Origin: Flabesymbios commensalis
Lineage: Eukaryota; Annelida; Polychaeta; Terebellida; Flabelligeridae
DNA: 64,000 nucleotides
NCBI GenBank assembly: GCA_964017125.1
Contig: OZ024907.1
Coordinates: forward strand, 24,924,476-24,988,475
Direction: 5' to 3'
Part shown: piece after piece, positions 11,344-22,690 of the stretch
How positions within the stretch are numbered: the stretch's first letter is position 1
Layout: each line of letters begins with the position of its first letter
Position numbers and translations under genes: made by a program
Notes under the pieces: generated by a model
Database searches by the model: none
What the model saw: the letters and a program-made list of their open reading frames with translations, nothing else
What the model was told of the DNA's origin: nothing

Positions 11344-12985
11344 CTTAAACTCAATATTAGTCAGAAGGCCCGTTAGTCAGAAGGCCGGTTAGTCAGAAAA
11401 CCAGTAAGAATGATTAGTCAGAAGGCCCGATTGTCAGAAGGCCCGTTTGTCAGAAAATAGGTAAGTATGACTGGTCAGAAGGCCTGTTTGTCAGAAGGCC
11501 CGTTAGTCAGAAAGTCAGATAATTACCTCATCGAAATCATCTCATATGTGAACAACCCTATGACCAATTTATTGTCTTTTTTTATTTACTTGTGCCGGTA
11601 ACAACGTCTAGCACTTTCATAAGGATTGCGTTAATAATAGGCCACTCACTATGTTTTTGAACTTAATGTTTTCAGCTTCAAATGAATGAAAACTACCCAT
11701 AATAATTGGATCAAGTGGTTATTGCCAAGCTGTCTGTAAATAACAGTCAATTTTCCACATATAGGAACAATATAGTATAATAATAATACATTAATTGCAT
11801 ATCGTCTGCAGCAATGTACACTCCATGTCTTTGAACAGGTTGGAACAATGTAGATATGAACAAGCAATACCATCAACATACTGCTTCAAACGCGAATAGG
11901 CCTACCTAAATTTTAAAACTTGCTGAGAAAAAATGGTCGAGATAACAAGATTCTGCTAATAGATTATAATGAGATTCAAATTTTACGCTGGTCTTAATTA
12001 GCACGGTAATAATATATGCTGCAATCACATTATATAATAGTTCTCACGTGCTTAGGTAAACTTCACTTTGTCGAATATAAAACAAGCATTTCCACACAAA
12101 GAGGCGACAAATAATGCTAGTTTTCAGAATATTTGGACAAACAACTTATTATTTATTCTTAGCAAAATGATACATTTATGAACGCTTGACATAAATTAAA
12201 CAGATGGCTACAAACTCCAATTGAAAAATCTTGTGGGGTTTTCTCATGACACACTTTTCACACCTAATTCATTAAAGTTTATATATATGCAAAAAAGCAA
12301 AGTGCTAAAAAAATAAAGCACACTCATTGATGCAAATAACCCAGCCAAGCGAGATGAAAATAACCCAGCCAAGCAACCAACCATTCATCAATAATGCTAT
12401 CTTTCAATATAAATGTACGAACTACGAACCATCGTGATTTTTTTCAAGATCATATCCGGATCATATCAACTTATTACCAACTAATAGTCGAACGTATATA
12501 CTAATGTCCCAGAGGCGCAACATTTGATCTATATGGATTTTACTCTCAGTTGTGCAATTTGTATAATGTTTTCAAAATTTAATTTTCATGGCTATTTTTC
12601 TCTTTCAAACTATTTTTTAAATTACCGATTTTTTTGAAAAACTTGTATGGACTCCATCAGCATTTTTAAAGTATCCTTGAGTAATTATTTTATGCACAAC
12701 TCTCAATATTGCTTTAGCAATAACTGGACAACAAACGTTTCAATCAAAATAATATATCCCCCCCCTCTCCACATGCCCTAGAATTGTTCAATGCCTAATG
12801 AACAAATTCTGACTTAAAGGGCCTTCTGACAAAAAAGCCTAACTGATTTTCTGACTATCGGTCCTTCTGACTAACGGGCCTTCTGACTGACGGGCCTTCT
12901 GACTAATAGGCCTTCTGACCAACGGGCCTTTTGACTAAAGGGCCTTCTGACTAGCGGACCTTCTGACTAAAAGGGTGTCACCGTT
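11344..12985. mobile_element. Foldback element with minisatellite arms (TTAGTCAGAAGGCCCG units)
   Basis: The left arm (about 11355-11520) holds about nine degenerate tandem units of TTAGTCAGAAGGCCCG. The right arm (about 12815-12972) holds about nine units of the reverse complement CGGGCCTTCTGACTAA. The 1.3 kb between them is AT-rich with no transposase-like frame. Inverted arms made of short tandem repeats are the classical architecture of Foldback-type elements; mobilisation source unknown. Confidence 0.65.
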
Positions 12986-13931
12986 CACCCCAACCTCACA
13001 TCATGACACATAATTAATTTCATCAACGGTTTGCAACGTTTTTAACATATTACAGTCACTTAATTGACCATTAATTTTGCAGAAATTGAACAAACTACTA
13101 TTTTACCCCAATCTTTAAAGTAGGTTTTGTACAGGCTTTGGCATTTAAGTATTGTTTATTCTGACGCACTATATATCCGAGAATATCATGCCATTGAGAT
13201 TTTTTATGCACAGATTATGCTAATTAGGCCTAAATCTGTAATTAGCACCAATAAAACACTTTCTTAAACTCATTAAGTACAGGATTTAACACTTAAGAAC
13301 GATGAATTCGGGCTCTACCACCAACCACCTCGTTTGTGCCATTGTCTTTATGCGTGTACTCAGTATGCTAATTAATCACTAATTTGGGCCCTAATTAAGG
13401 GGCTATATCATTAATTAGTACATGCTAAAATGGCTTTCTTGGTATCCTGACGGTCTGTTCTACACATGCTATACTTCATACCTTTTGTACTCGCTGTGCT
13501 AAATAAAAGTTAGCTGAAAATGTCATGCTCAATCGGTTGTTGATATATTTATAACACGATTTTTCTGGCAAAATGGAAAAAAAATTGGGGTATCCATGGT
13601 TGCATCGTGTTATCCATGGTTGCATCGTGTAGTAACGACTCGTGCTATAACGGTTAATTACTGACACTCTATTTACTTTATTCAAACACACATTTTAGCG
13701 CTGAAATGGTTTAACATTCTGCGTTTGCAAGTAGACCCTATCGACTTCGCCTCATCACTCACACACGTGAGGTAATGTCACGTGTTGTGCCAACACCCTT
13801 TATGAGTGTTATTGGAGTCGATCACATAGCTTTAGTGCTACTCATTGTCTTCCTGGGGTCCTGTCGGATCTCTTCTTGGGGCAGTGTCATCACTTTCCTA
13901 AGTTGTTGCCGCTAGCCCTACACCTAATTTA

Positions 13932-14140
13932 CTAACCCCCTAAACCACTAAGCGCGACGGCGTTTTCATCCGTTTAATAGCCGTTTAAACATCAAGATTT
14001 CTAAATTGCTTAGTCTTAAGTTACAAATTAAACAAATACGAGTAGTTTTCTCTCGCTTAAAGCTGTGGGTCAAGGTAGTGAGACACAACTCCTAAGTGTG
14101 TGAAAATTTAAATTATTTAGTTCAGCGGTTTAAGGGTTAA
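13932..14140. mobile_element. TTAA-target MITE, subtype B, copy 1 (piggyBac-like ends)
   Basis: The right end reads CAGCGGTTTAAGGG-TTAA; the left end is decayed (CTAA-CCCCCTAAACCACTAAGC). In reverse complement the interior (TTTTCACACACTTAGGAGTT, GTTGTGTCTCACTAC, AATCTTGATGTTTAAAC) matches the MITE at 36008-36275. A TTAA target and CCC-starting ends are typical of piggyBac-type elements. Partly contained in the tandem duplication 13978-14371. Confidence 0.6.
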
Positions 14141-14371
14141 TATATTAGTCATCATCAACAAATTGCTTACAATATAGCCGTTTAAACATCAAGATTTCTA
14201 AATTGCTTAGTCTTAAGTTACAAATTAAACAAATACGAGTAGTTTTCTCTCGCTTAAAGCTGTGGGTCAAGGTAGTGAGACACAACTCCTAAGTGTGTGA
14301 AAATTTAAATTATTTAGTTCAGCGGTTTAAGGGTTAATATATTAGTCATCATCAACAAATTGCTTACAATA
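13978..14371. repeat. Perfect 197 bp tandem duplication
   Basis: 13978-14174 and 14175-14371 (both starting TAGCCGTTTAAACATCAAGA) show no difference by eye. The unit begins inside the TTAA MITE and ends 34 bp past its right end, so the duplication arose after the MITE inserted and is recent, or is an assembly artefact. Confidence 0.85.
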
Positions 14372-15419
14372 TTTGCTGTACAAAATAAATGTGTAGGCCT
14401 ATCAATATTTGTCATATATTTGTACATTTTTTGCTGTTCATTTTGGGATAGCAAACCTTTACTCTGTTCTAATAACGCTGAATACTAAATTAAATCTTGA
14501 AACTAATGCAGCGATACACAGCTCACAATTTGACAGTGTGGGCCGTAATGGGCATTTATTGGCGGCACCACCAACAGTAAATACCGCCATATAAATAATA
14601 TTTTTCCTGCTTGGAAAAATAGGCGCCTTACATTGGGAACTGAAATTTAAAAAGATTCACTGGTACTGACTTGGTAGTTAATAGCACAGAAAATATATTA
14701 TATATTTTTTATATGGTTAATTCAGCAGGCGATCTGTTATTATTTAGCTGGGGCCTAGAACTTGTCTTGAAAAATCTTATGGCCCACTAAAATTAACTTG
14801 TTGCGTCAAAAACGTGCACAGATAAAATGATGTCGGGCCAGTTTTAATTTTTTTGTGGGAATCCCGCAAGTACTCTTTATAAGTCAGGCACTAATTATTC
14901 TTTACATGTAACTAAGTAGCTAAGCGTGTGTTTTGACAGAGTGTTCAATGCTCAAAAGATAGTGTCGGCTAGAGCTCATTAGGACACGAAATCGTCATGC
15001 ATTCACTCAAAATGCCTGGTTGTAAAACTATAATATGATGATATAGCCCGAGAACGTTAAATTAATGACAATTGTATTTTAAAAATATGTATATCCCACC
15101 ATACTTTGTCCCTTTTTCATGACAGATGGTCGTAATGAAAGGGTTAACCTAACTACATGAACAGGCATTGCAATAAAAGTTGTTATTCGGTCATATTTCA
15201 GGCCAGAAGTGTATAAATTATATCAATTTCCATTGCCTTCAATCGCTAAGTCCAAAAATATATTTATAATAATACGAAATTTGCTATTTTTGGAGATAAA
15301 TATCTTAGCCAAGGCCTAATTGCTATATTGCGTAAGATAACACAGGTGACTGCTGCAGAGAGAGAGGTGGGAGAGCGAGAGGGGGGGTGTGGTTAGCACC
15401 TCCGCGACAGAGTGACACC

Positions 15420-15840
15420 CGGGAGAACACTTATCACAGCAAATACGAAGCATTGACCCAATGTTGCTCTACTATTGGCCCGACATCTTTGACATCGGCA
15501 CGACATAAAAACAACATTGGGTCAATGCCTCCAGTTAACTGGGTTTTGTCGGGGCCAATCAGCAAACTCCAGACGCTGACACAATGTTAGCCTTATGGTG
15601 GCCCGCCGTTTACAACACTGGGCCAGCATTAACCCAGCATTGGACCCCGGTCATCCAATGCTAGATTAATGCTGGCCCAGTTAAACAGCATTGGCTAAAC
15701 GTCTCGTTTCTATAGAGTCACCGGCAAATAGATACACTGACACAATGTTGGTTTGATGTTGGAACAGTGTGATAAATGATGGCACAACATTTACCCAACA
15801 TTGGATCATGTTGACTGCCTAGAACCAGCATGACATAGAG
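15420..15840. repeat. Cluster of quasi-palindromic AACATTGG-family units
   Basis: At least three dyad-symmetric units: ACCCAATGTTGCTC...ACAACATTGGGT (15457-15525), TGGCCCGCCG...GGGCCAGCATTAACCCAGCA (15598-15645), and ACACAATGTTGGTTTGATG...CCCAACATTGGATC (15740-15810). Confidence 0.55.
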
Positions 15841-16149
15841 CGCTTCTGCTCACAGCAAAACCAAGTATCTGCATTTTTCACAAGTGTGCAGATACTGTCT
15901 ATTGAAAGTGCTGTTACAAACAAGAAGGAGGCAGTGACATCAGCGTAAAGGAAGTATATACTTGCTTTACAAGTGAGCAAATACGGCCTTTTGGCAGCGC
16001 TATGGCAGGAAGAGCCAGTTAAAAAGCAGTAAATGCCTAGTTTACCAGGGAGCCGATAATGCCTTTTGACTTTGCACAGGCAGAACAGATGTTAAACGGA
16101 AGTTAACAACAGACGTTTTCTCTGAAAGTCAGACTAAAAACTTGGAGAC

Positions 16150-16318
16150 TTTGTCTCCAAGTTGAAAAACGGATCAAAAAGTGGATCATTTGATCCTCGG
16201 CTCAAACCTCTTTATGCAACACCTAAAATTTACAGGATCATCTTATCTCATATTTGATCCAGAATTGCCTAAATAACAGGATTACTTGAGCCTGTTATAT
16301 GCAACCGGGCCCAGGGGT
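16150..16318. mobile_element. Right terminal region, partner of 8904-9185
   Basis: Holds GGATCAT/ATGATCC-type subterminal repeats and ends GTTATATGCAACCGGGCCC, the inverted partner of the left end near 8906. A perfect 11 bp hairpin (AACTTGGAGAC, loop TTT, GTCTCCAAGTT) lies at about 16139-16163. No transposase was seen between the ends. Confidence 0.45.
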
Positions 16319-16624
16319 TAATAAAATAAAAGTTGATAACAAAGATGATTTCTTTCTTTATTGATGTTTCTCAGACAGTGTCAGATACGGCATGCTATCC
16401 CGCGACAGAGAGTAATGACCAGGCCATATTGGCTGGCAAAACGAGCGGCAGACTAAGCGTCCGTCTCCGCAAGCGAACTAGACTGGAATGAACGAGAATG
16501 GTGGCACAGTGGCACAGGGCATGGCAGAAGTAAAAGCTCATCAGCCTCTGATTCCGCCTGGCCTGAAATCGGCCCAAAACGAATTCGGTTGAGGAGACGA
16601 TACTAGCATGTTGCCCTCGCCACA

Positions 16625-16815
16625 TGTATGTCCAAAATAAGAAATACGGCAATTTCGTCTCTATATCTTGCTTAACTGGTAAATGCGCAACACAACAATT
16701 AAGAAACTTTTGCAGTTCTAGTCTATGGACATGTTTACATCGTATGGTCATATTAAGAAGCCAAAATAAAATTACCGATTTTTCATGATTTCAGCCTGAT
16801 TGTGTCGCTTTAAAA
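16625..16815. repeat. Dispersed ~170 bp repeat, copy 2
   Basis: TTGCAGTTCTAGTCTATGGA, CATGTTTACATCGTATGGTC and AAGCCAAAATAAAATTACCG match the copy at 1865-2068. Here there is no adjacent LINE coding remnant, which argues that the unit can move or persist on its own. Confidence 0.55.
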
Positions 16816-17502
16816 GACCTGCTAAATTAGACCTATTCTTATTTGAGTTTGCGAGATAAGTCATGATATGCAGGATAGCTATGGTTTGTTTCAACACATC
16901 ATTTAGACCACAGCGACCCTTTGTTTTCCAAAGGGTGCAGCTAAATTAAATTCCAAAATGCTTATTTTTGCGACTCCCTTGCCTCCCTTAAGAAGAAAAT
17001 ATTAACGAAGAATTGACAAGGCAAAAAGCAGCTTAAAAACAATTAACTTCAACGTAGCCTATAAAGAAAAAATCATTCGAGTTAAAGCGCCACAATCAGG
17101 CCAAAAGCATCATTTGATTTTGGTTTTTGGATTGTTCTTAAACTTTCAAAATGTCCATAGACTAGAATCGTGTAAGTCTTTTAAATTTTAAGTTGCACAT
17201 TTACCTGCTAAAAGAGAAACTTGGGTTGCTATGACTTTTCTAAGATGTTCCATTTGTCATTCCGGATCTATCTATGATTTTACAGGATAGCAAAGGCAAA
17301 TGGCAGTATCTGCTAATTTACAAGTAAGGATATAATACCTTCGGTCTGATTGTATGCATGAGAGTGTGGCAGATCATATGGGTTCAGTGTGAAAGGCAAG
17401 ACGCCCGCTGATACGGGACCACTATAGTAGACGACTCACAGACGTGACCCTTTGAGTACCGCTGAAATTTATTAGTTGAAATACATATATCTAATAATGC
17501 TG

Positions 17503-17562
17503 CAATGGCGGGCCAGCGTCGCAGAGAGTGGCCCAGCATTGAACCAACAATAGGTGCTTAAT
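17503..17562. repeat. Quasi-palindromic unit
   Basis: GGGCCAGCGTCGCAGAGAGT and GGCCCAGCATTGAACCAACA fit the centre and right half of the AACATTGG-family unit. Confidence 0.45.
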
Positions 17563-17619
17563 ATGAACAGTAGGATCATTTTAGATCATATGGCCTACTT
17601 TAAAATAATAGTTGTGATT

Positions 17620-17721
17620 ACAGAGGTGTGAGAGACAGGAAGAATTAGAGAGAGAGTAGATGGAAGAGAGAGATAGAGAGAGGAGAAGTGAGGTGTGAGA
17701 GACAGGAAGAATGAGAGAGAG

Positions 17722-17775
<54 letters not shown>

Positions 17776-17790
17776 GAGAGGAGAAAGAGA
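17620..17790. repeat. (GA)n microsatellite and GA-rich flank
   Basis: An almost pure GA run at about 17719-17772, with degenerate GA-rich sequence on both sides that includes a duplicated GTGTGAGAGACAGGAAGAAT segment (17626 and 17692). Confidence 0.8.
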
Positions 17791-17870
17791 AAATGGAAAG
17801 TCGGGAGTACAAACTACAAAAGTAAAGAACGTCAAGTGCTCAAGTGCGTAAGTCAAAAAAATCCCAAATG

Positions 17871-18495
17871 TCGCAATTGGTCACAAAAGGTCGCAAATGA
17901 TCGCAAACGATCGCAAATGGTCGCAAACGATCGCAAACGTCGCAATAATCGCAAACGGTCGCAAACGACTGCAAATGGTCGCAAACCGTCGCAAACCTTC
18001 GCAAATGGTTGTAAACGGTTGCAAACGATCGCAAATGGTCGTAAACCGTCGCAAACGGTCGCAAACGATCGCAAACCATCGCAAATGGTTGCAAACGATC
18101 GCAAATGTTCGCAAACGATCTCAAATGGTCACAAACCGTCGCAAATGGTTGCAAACGATCGAAATGGTCGCAATCGGTCGCAAACGGTGGCAAAAGATCG
18201 CAAACGGTCGCAAATGGTCGCAAACCGTCGCAAACGATCGCACATGGTGGCAAACGATCGCAAATGGTTGCAAACCGTCGCAAATGGTCGGAAACGGCCA
18301 CAAACGGTTGCAAACGGTCGGAAACGGTAGCAAATGGTCGGAAACGGTCATAAACGGTCGGAAATGTTCGGAAACGGTCGGAAACGGTTGCAAACGGTCG
18401 CAAATGGTAGGAAACGGTCGGAAATGGTCGGAAACGGACAGAAACGGTCGGAAACGGTTGCAAAAGGTCGCAGATGGTCGCAAACGGTCGCAAAA
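17871..18495. repeat. 10 bp-unit minisatellite (TCGCAAAYGG)n, ~62 units
   Basis: A continuous array of 10 bp units, mostly TCGCAAATGG, TCGCAAACGA and TCGCAAACGG, with very few length changes. The left two thirds use TCGCAAA; from about 18285 many units switch to TCGGAAA, indicating local homogenisation of a variant. Because 10 is not a multiple of 3 and the unit lacks stop trinucleotides in most phases, long chance frames with decapeptide repeats run on both strands; they are not taken as genes. Confidence 0.9.
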
Positions 18496-18554
18496 TTTCA
18501 GACACCAAACTTATTCTCCCAAATTTTCTGTTGCTTCATTTACAGGTATCTCTA

Positions 18555-18588
18555 GTTATCATTATTATTATTATTATTATTATTATAG
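18555..18588. repeat. (ATT)n microsatellite
   Basis: About ten ATT units, shortly after the 10 bp minisatellite. Confidence 0.85.
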
Positions 18589-19370
18589 AGGTGAAATGTC
18601 TATTAGGGGATTCCTGAAACTTAGAGAATTTATACTTTACCGACTCTCATGATTATAATTCACCAATGAGAATGCGGCACGGTATTGTTTTTGTTTACAA
18701 GACGGCCCACGTGACTAAAAATGTCAATGGCATGAGCACTGCCATTGCTGGTTTATTCATGACCACCACTCTGCAACACAGCCGGGCAAAAGGCTGTAAC
18801 TGCTCACTTTTCAGGTAAATAGTTATTGCAGGTTTCGGCTCTGCAGAGCAGTACTGCAGAGATCTCAGCTCTGCGACGCAGAAGACAGACCAACCAGACA
18901 GAACCAGTACAAAGCAACCATTATTCCCCATCAACAACCAGACAACAGGCGATTCCCTCCGTCTTCGACTTCGGCGGATTTCGCGCTAACCATCAACCTT
19001 GTCACGAATTATAAACAGCTGTTGAATGGGGAAATGAGGCAGAGATTATCATTAAGGAAACATTTTTTTCCCACAGCCTGCCAGGCTTATTATTAGTGAG
19101 TGACTAAACTAATAACCATGCCCATGGACATGGCATGGCCATTGTCATTTTTTTATTTTTGTAATCAGCAGCTACTATTGCTAGCAGAGCCGTTGCCTGG
19201 CTAAAGCCACCTGAAAGTGTCAGGGACTGGTTCAGGGCTAACCGCAACAGGTGGTGTTAATCGAACTTGAGAAAAAGACGACCCACAGAGAGACCGCCAC
19301 TCCCCCCCGTCCAATCCGCACCAGACCATCACGGTCCCCAAGTCGGCAAAATGTTGATAATCATGCAGAT

Positions 19371-21030
19371 GAGATTGTGAGACAGTACATACCAGAAGAA
19401 GACAAGAAGACATGATAGGACAGCACTTCGACCCACCACACCCCATTAGACCACTGCAAGCAGCTAACCACAGAATAGGATGGAGCACAGCCACCACGAC
19501 CCCCCGCCACCCCCTCGGCGAAACCACCCTTCCACAACTCATTTTAATCCTTGTTCATTCTGTTGTATCTCATTTGATTGACTGTGCTCAGTTGCTCAGA
19601 TGATTGACTCTGTTGATTTGCTCTCATAATTGTACCGTCATAGGACCTGTCAAGCGATCCCAGGTCAAGTCTTTATTATATTAAATTTATACTGAAATTT
19701 TCTAATATCTTAATTTGCTGTTGTCTTTTGATTTGTTGACTCTTGAGTTTGTTCATCTCACATGCTTTATACTAGCCATAGCATAAGACCTGTCAAATGA
19801 TCCCAGGTCGAGTTTAATTACAGATAAGATTGTGAGACAGTACATACCAGAAGAAGACAAGAAGACCTTGTTACATTTAAATCTTCTAGCATCTTAATTT
19901 GCTGTTGTCTTGTGATTTGTGAACTCTTTGCGTTTCATTCATCTCACATGCTTTATACTAGCCATAGCATAAGACCTGTCAAATGATCCCAGGTCGAGTT
20001 TAATTACAGATAAGATTGTGAGACAGTACATACCAGAAGAAGACAAGAAGACCTTGTTACATTTGAATTTTCTAGTATCCTAATTTGCTGTTGTCTTGTG
20101 ATTTGTGGACTCTTTAAGTTTCATTCAACTCACATGCTCTATACTAGCCATAGCATAAGGCCTGTCAAATGATCCCAGGTCGAGTTTAATTACAGATGAG
20201 ATTGTGGGACAGTACATACCAGAAGAAGACAAGAAGACATGATAGGACAGCACTTCGACCCACCACACCCCATTAGACCGCTGCAAGCAGCTATCCACAG
20301 AATATGATGGAGCACAGCCACCACGCCCCCCCGCCACCCCCTCGGCGAAACCATCCTTCCACAATTCCCCTGTTGTATCTCAGATGAATGACTCTGTTGT
20401 TTTTCTCTTGCATTTGTACTAGCCTAAGACCTGTCTAGTGATCCCAGGTCGAGTCTTAATTACATTAAATTTACACTGAAATTTTCTAATATCTTAATTT
20501 GCTGTTGTCTTTTGATTTGTTGACTCTTGAGTTTGTTCATCTCACATGCTTTATACTAGCCATAGCATAAGACCTGTCAAATGATTCCAGGTCGAGTTTA
20601 ATTACAGATAAGATTGTGAGACAGTACATACCAGAAGAAGACAAGAAGACCTTGTTACATTTAAATTTTCTAGCATCTTAATTAGCTGTTGTCTTGTGAT
20701 TTGTGGACTCTTTGCGTTTCATTCATCTCACATGCTTTATACTAGCCATAGCATAAGACCTGTCAAATGATCCCAGGTCGAATTTAATTACAGATGAGAT
20801 TGTGAGACAGTACATACCAAAAGAAGACAAGAAGACCTTGTTACATTTGAATTTTCTAGTATCCTAATTTGCTGTTGTCTTGTGATTTGTGGACTCTTGA
20901 GTTTTATTCAACTGACATGCTTTATACTAGCCATAGCATAAGACCTGACAAATGATCCCAGGTCGAGTTTAATTACAGATGAGATTGTGGGACAGTACAT
21001 ACCAGGAGAAGACAAGAAGACATGATAGGA
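19371..21030. repeat. 186 bp satellite in two higher-order repeats (827 and 783 bp)
   Basis: The marker RAGATTGTGRGACAGTACAT occurs at 19371, 19826, 20012, 20198, 20610, 20796 and 20981. Spacings are 455, 186, 186, 412, 186 and 185, so each higher-order unit is one long segment (with CACTTCGACCCACCACACCC and a C-rich block) plus two 186 bp monomers. Each monomer carries GATCCCAGGTCGAGT and GAAGAAGACAAGAAGAC. The array stops abruptly near 21040. No coding capacity. Confidence 0.85.
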
Positions 21031-21059
21031 CAGCACTTCGACCCACATTTTTGAAATAA

Positions 21060-21300
21060 TTTTTTTTAGTCATGGCATGGGCCTAGCCTAGGCTAGCCGT
21101 CCCAGGGGCCAGGCTGGGCCAGGACATGGCATAGGGGCCTAGCCCCTAGACCGTTTTTTTGTGCTTATAGTATAATTATAATAGTCTATATTGGGGCAAT
21201 TCCAGTGTCAGGCGTACTCACGTAGGTCTACGTTTCACACACTTATTTTATGCCTGGTGCCCTAACTGGAAATAGGAATTATATAACTAGTGTTCAACTG
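21060..21300. repeat. Inverted copy of the 7095-7430 repeat
   Basis: GGCAATTCCAGTGTCAGGCG, CGTAGGTCTACG and TTATTTTATGCCTGGTGCCC mirror the blocks at 7095-7260. It directly borders the satellite array. Confidence 0.5.
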
Positions 21301-21414
21301 CAAAATGTGCATGCCTGGGACGGTCAAGTGTAGGCCAACAGTTGCCTATTGAGTACAGATTGACGGCATTAATATAGCCACTGAACTGATTACAACATGT
21401 ACAAGATACTACTT

Positions 21415-21640
21415 AAACGAGACATTGATCCAATGCTGTTTTAATGCTCGGCCAACGTCTGTGACGCTGGCCCAACATTGAACCAACATTGTACAAATGT
21501 ACAATGTTTGAGAGAAAGTCCTCTGCAGCCCAGCAAACACAAGACATTTGTATAATATTTATACAACGTTGGCTAAACGTTTTCGACGTTGGTCCAGCAT
21601 TGCATGAAGTCATACAAATGTTTTGTGTTTACAAGTGTTA
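21415..21640. repeat. Quasi-palindromic units with CAGCAAACAC end
   Basis: GATCCAATGCTGTTTTAATG, GGCCCAACATTGAACCAACA, then CAGCAAACACAAGACATTTG and, inverted, CAAATGTTTTGTGTTTAC. The structure resembles 3768-3840 and 50774-50895. Confidence 0.5.
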
Positions 21641-22046
21641 ATACAAGCTTTTGGGGTCAAGCAGTTTACAAATCACCGCAGTAATACGGTCAGTTTGTTT
21701 GCAAGCCAGCGACCAAGTAGGGGCAAGGGCAAAGTGCTTTGAATTATTAACTCATAGATGTCGCTCAAGTATATATGAACTTGCTGTGATTTGAGAACTT
21801 GCTCTTGAAAAAAAAAAATTGTGTGCTAATTTTTAAGAAAAAAATACATAACTGAAAGTAATAATCTAGGCCCCCCCCCAGAAATCAAATGGTGCGTCCC
21901 TGATGAGGCTTTGGGTATGAAACGCATATTTAGTGTTATTATGGAGTAGGGCCTTGGCCTACCCACGGGCACTATTGCCTTCTGGGGGACCCTTGTCCCG
22001 CAAATTTGGACAGTTGATCACACCTTTAAGTTGTTGCTATTTCATA

Positions 22047-22690
22047 TAGATAGATAGATAGCTTTATTCAGTGAAAAAGTACAGGTAAACATCACCATAT
22101 AATAAATACAGGACCGTGCCACCATACTTGCCACCAGGGATAAAAACACTGAAAGAAGTCTAGTGACAAAATCTTATTTGCACAGTGATCCCTGTTGGCA
22201 AGATGGCAACGGCAAGAGTGAGGATGGAAATAATTCCAACCTAAGTAAATATTAAAGGTGTCACATAGGCCTATCACATTAAAAGAATGATGCCCAATAA
22301 AAACATAAATAAGCTTATCATATTATAAATTAGCGAAAAGTAAATTATAGACTAGAATATACATGTATAACTCTGCAGTGATAAATTACAATAATATATA
22401 AGTAATCAACCATTAGAAAAAAATTAGCTAGCTAAATAAAAATGTTTTCTTTTTCAATTTTTACTAAAAACATAAAGTGTTTTTTATTAATGATCGAAAA
22501 TGTAAAGGGTTTTCAGTTGCTCGAATGGGGATTGGTAGCTGGTTCCAGAACTTAGCAGCAATATATATGAAAACGATTTGTCTCACGAACTGTTGAACCT
22601 AGGCAGGACCAAAAAGAGAACACTATTTCCGTGTTAAAGGAGTGTCGTTCCTGGACCATGGAATTTCTGTACTTCTTTTTTTGACATGGT
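22047..22690 (-). mobile_element. LINE 3' end with (GATA)n tail
   Basis: On the - strand a short frame near 22570-22490 reads AAKFWNQLPIPIRATENPLH, the conserved last motif of CR1/L2-type ORF2 (family pattern: K-x-W-N-x-L-P). Non-coding 3' sequence follows and ends in a (TATC) tandem tail at 22061-22047, as in L2/CR1 LINEs. 5'-truncated. Confidence 0.65.

Noticed and set aside
16395-16751. 118-codon - frame
   Set aside because: Overlaps the 170 bp dispersed repeat; no homology recognised.
17871-18495. CRISPR-like regular repeats
   Set aside because: Units are 10 bp, contiguous and without unique spacers; it is a eukaryotic minisatellite.
17695-18652. Long open frames on both strands with KRSQMVANDR-type repeats (211-251 codons)
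   Set aside because: They are produced by the 10 bp minisatellite and GA microsatellite: several frames on both strands are open at once, and each simply translates the tandem unit.
19201-19542. 113-codon - frame, Cys/Trp-rich
   Set aside because: Overlaps the edge of the satellite long monomer; a diverged copy of the same sequence at 20125-20364 is also partly open, so openness comes from GC-rich repeat sequence.
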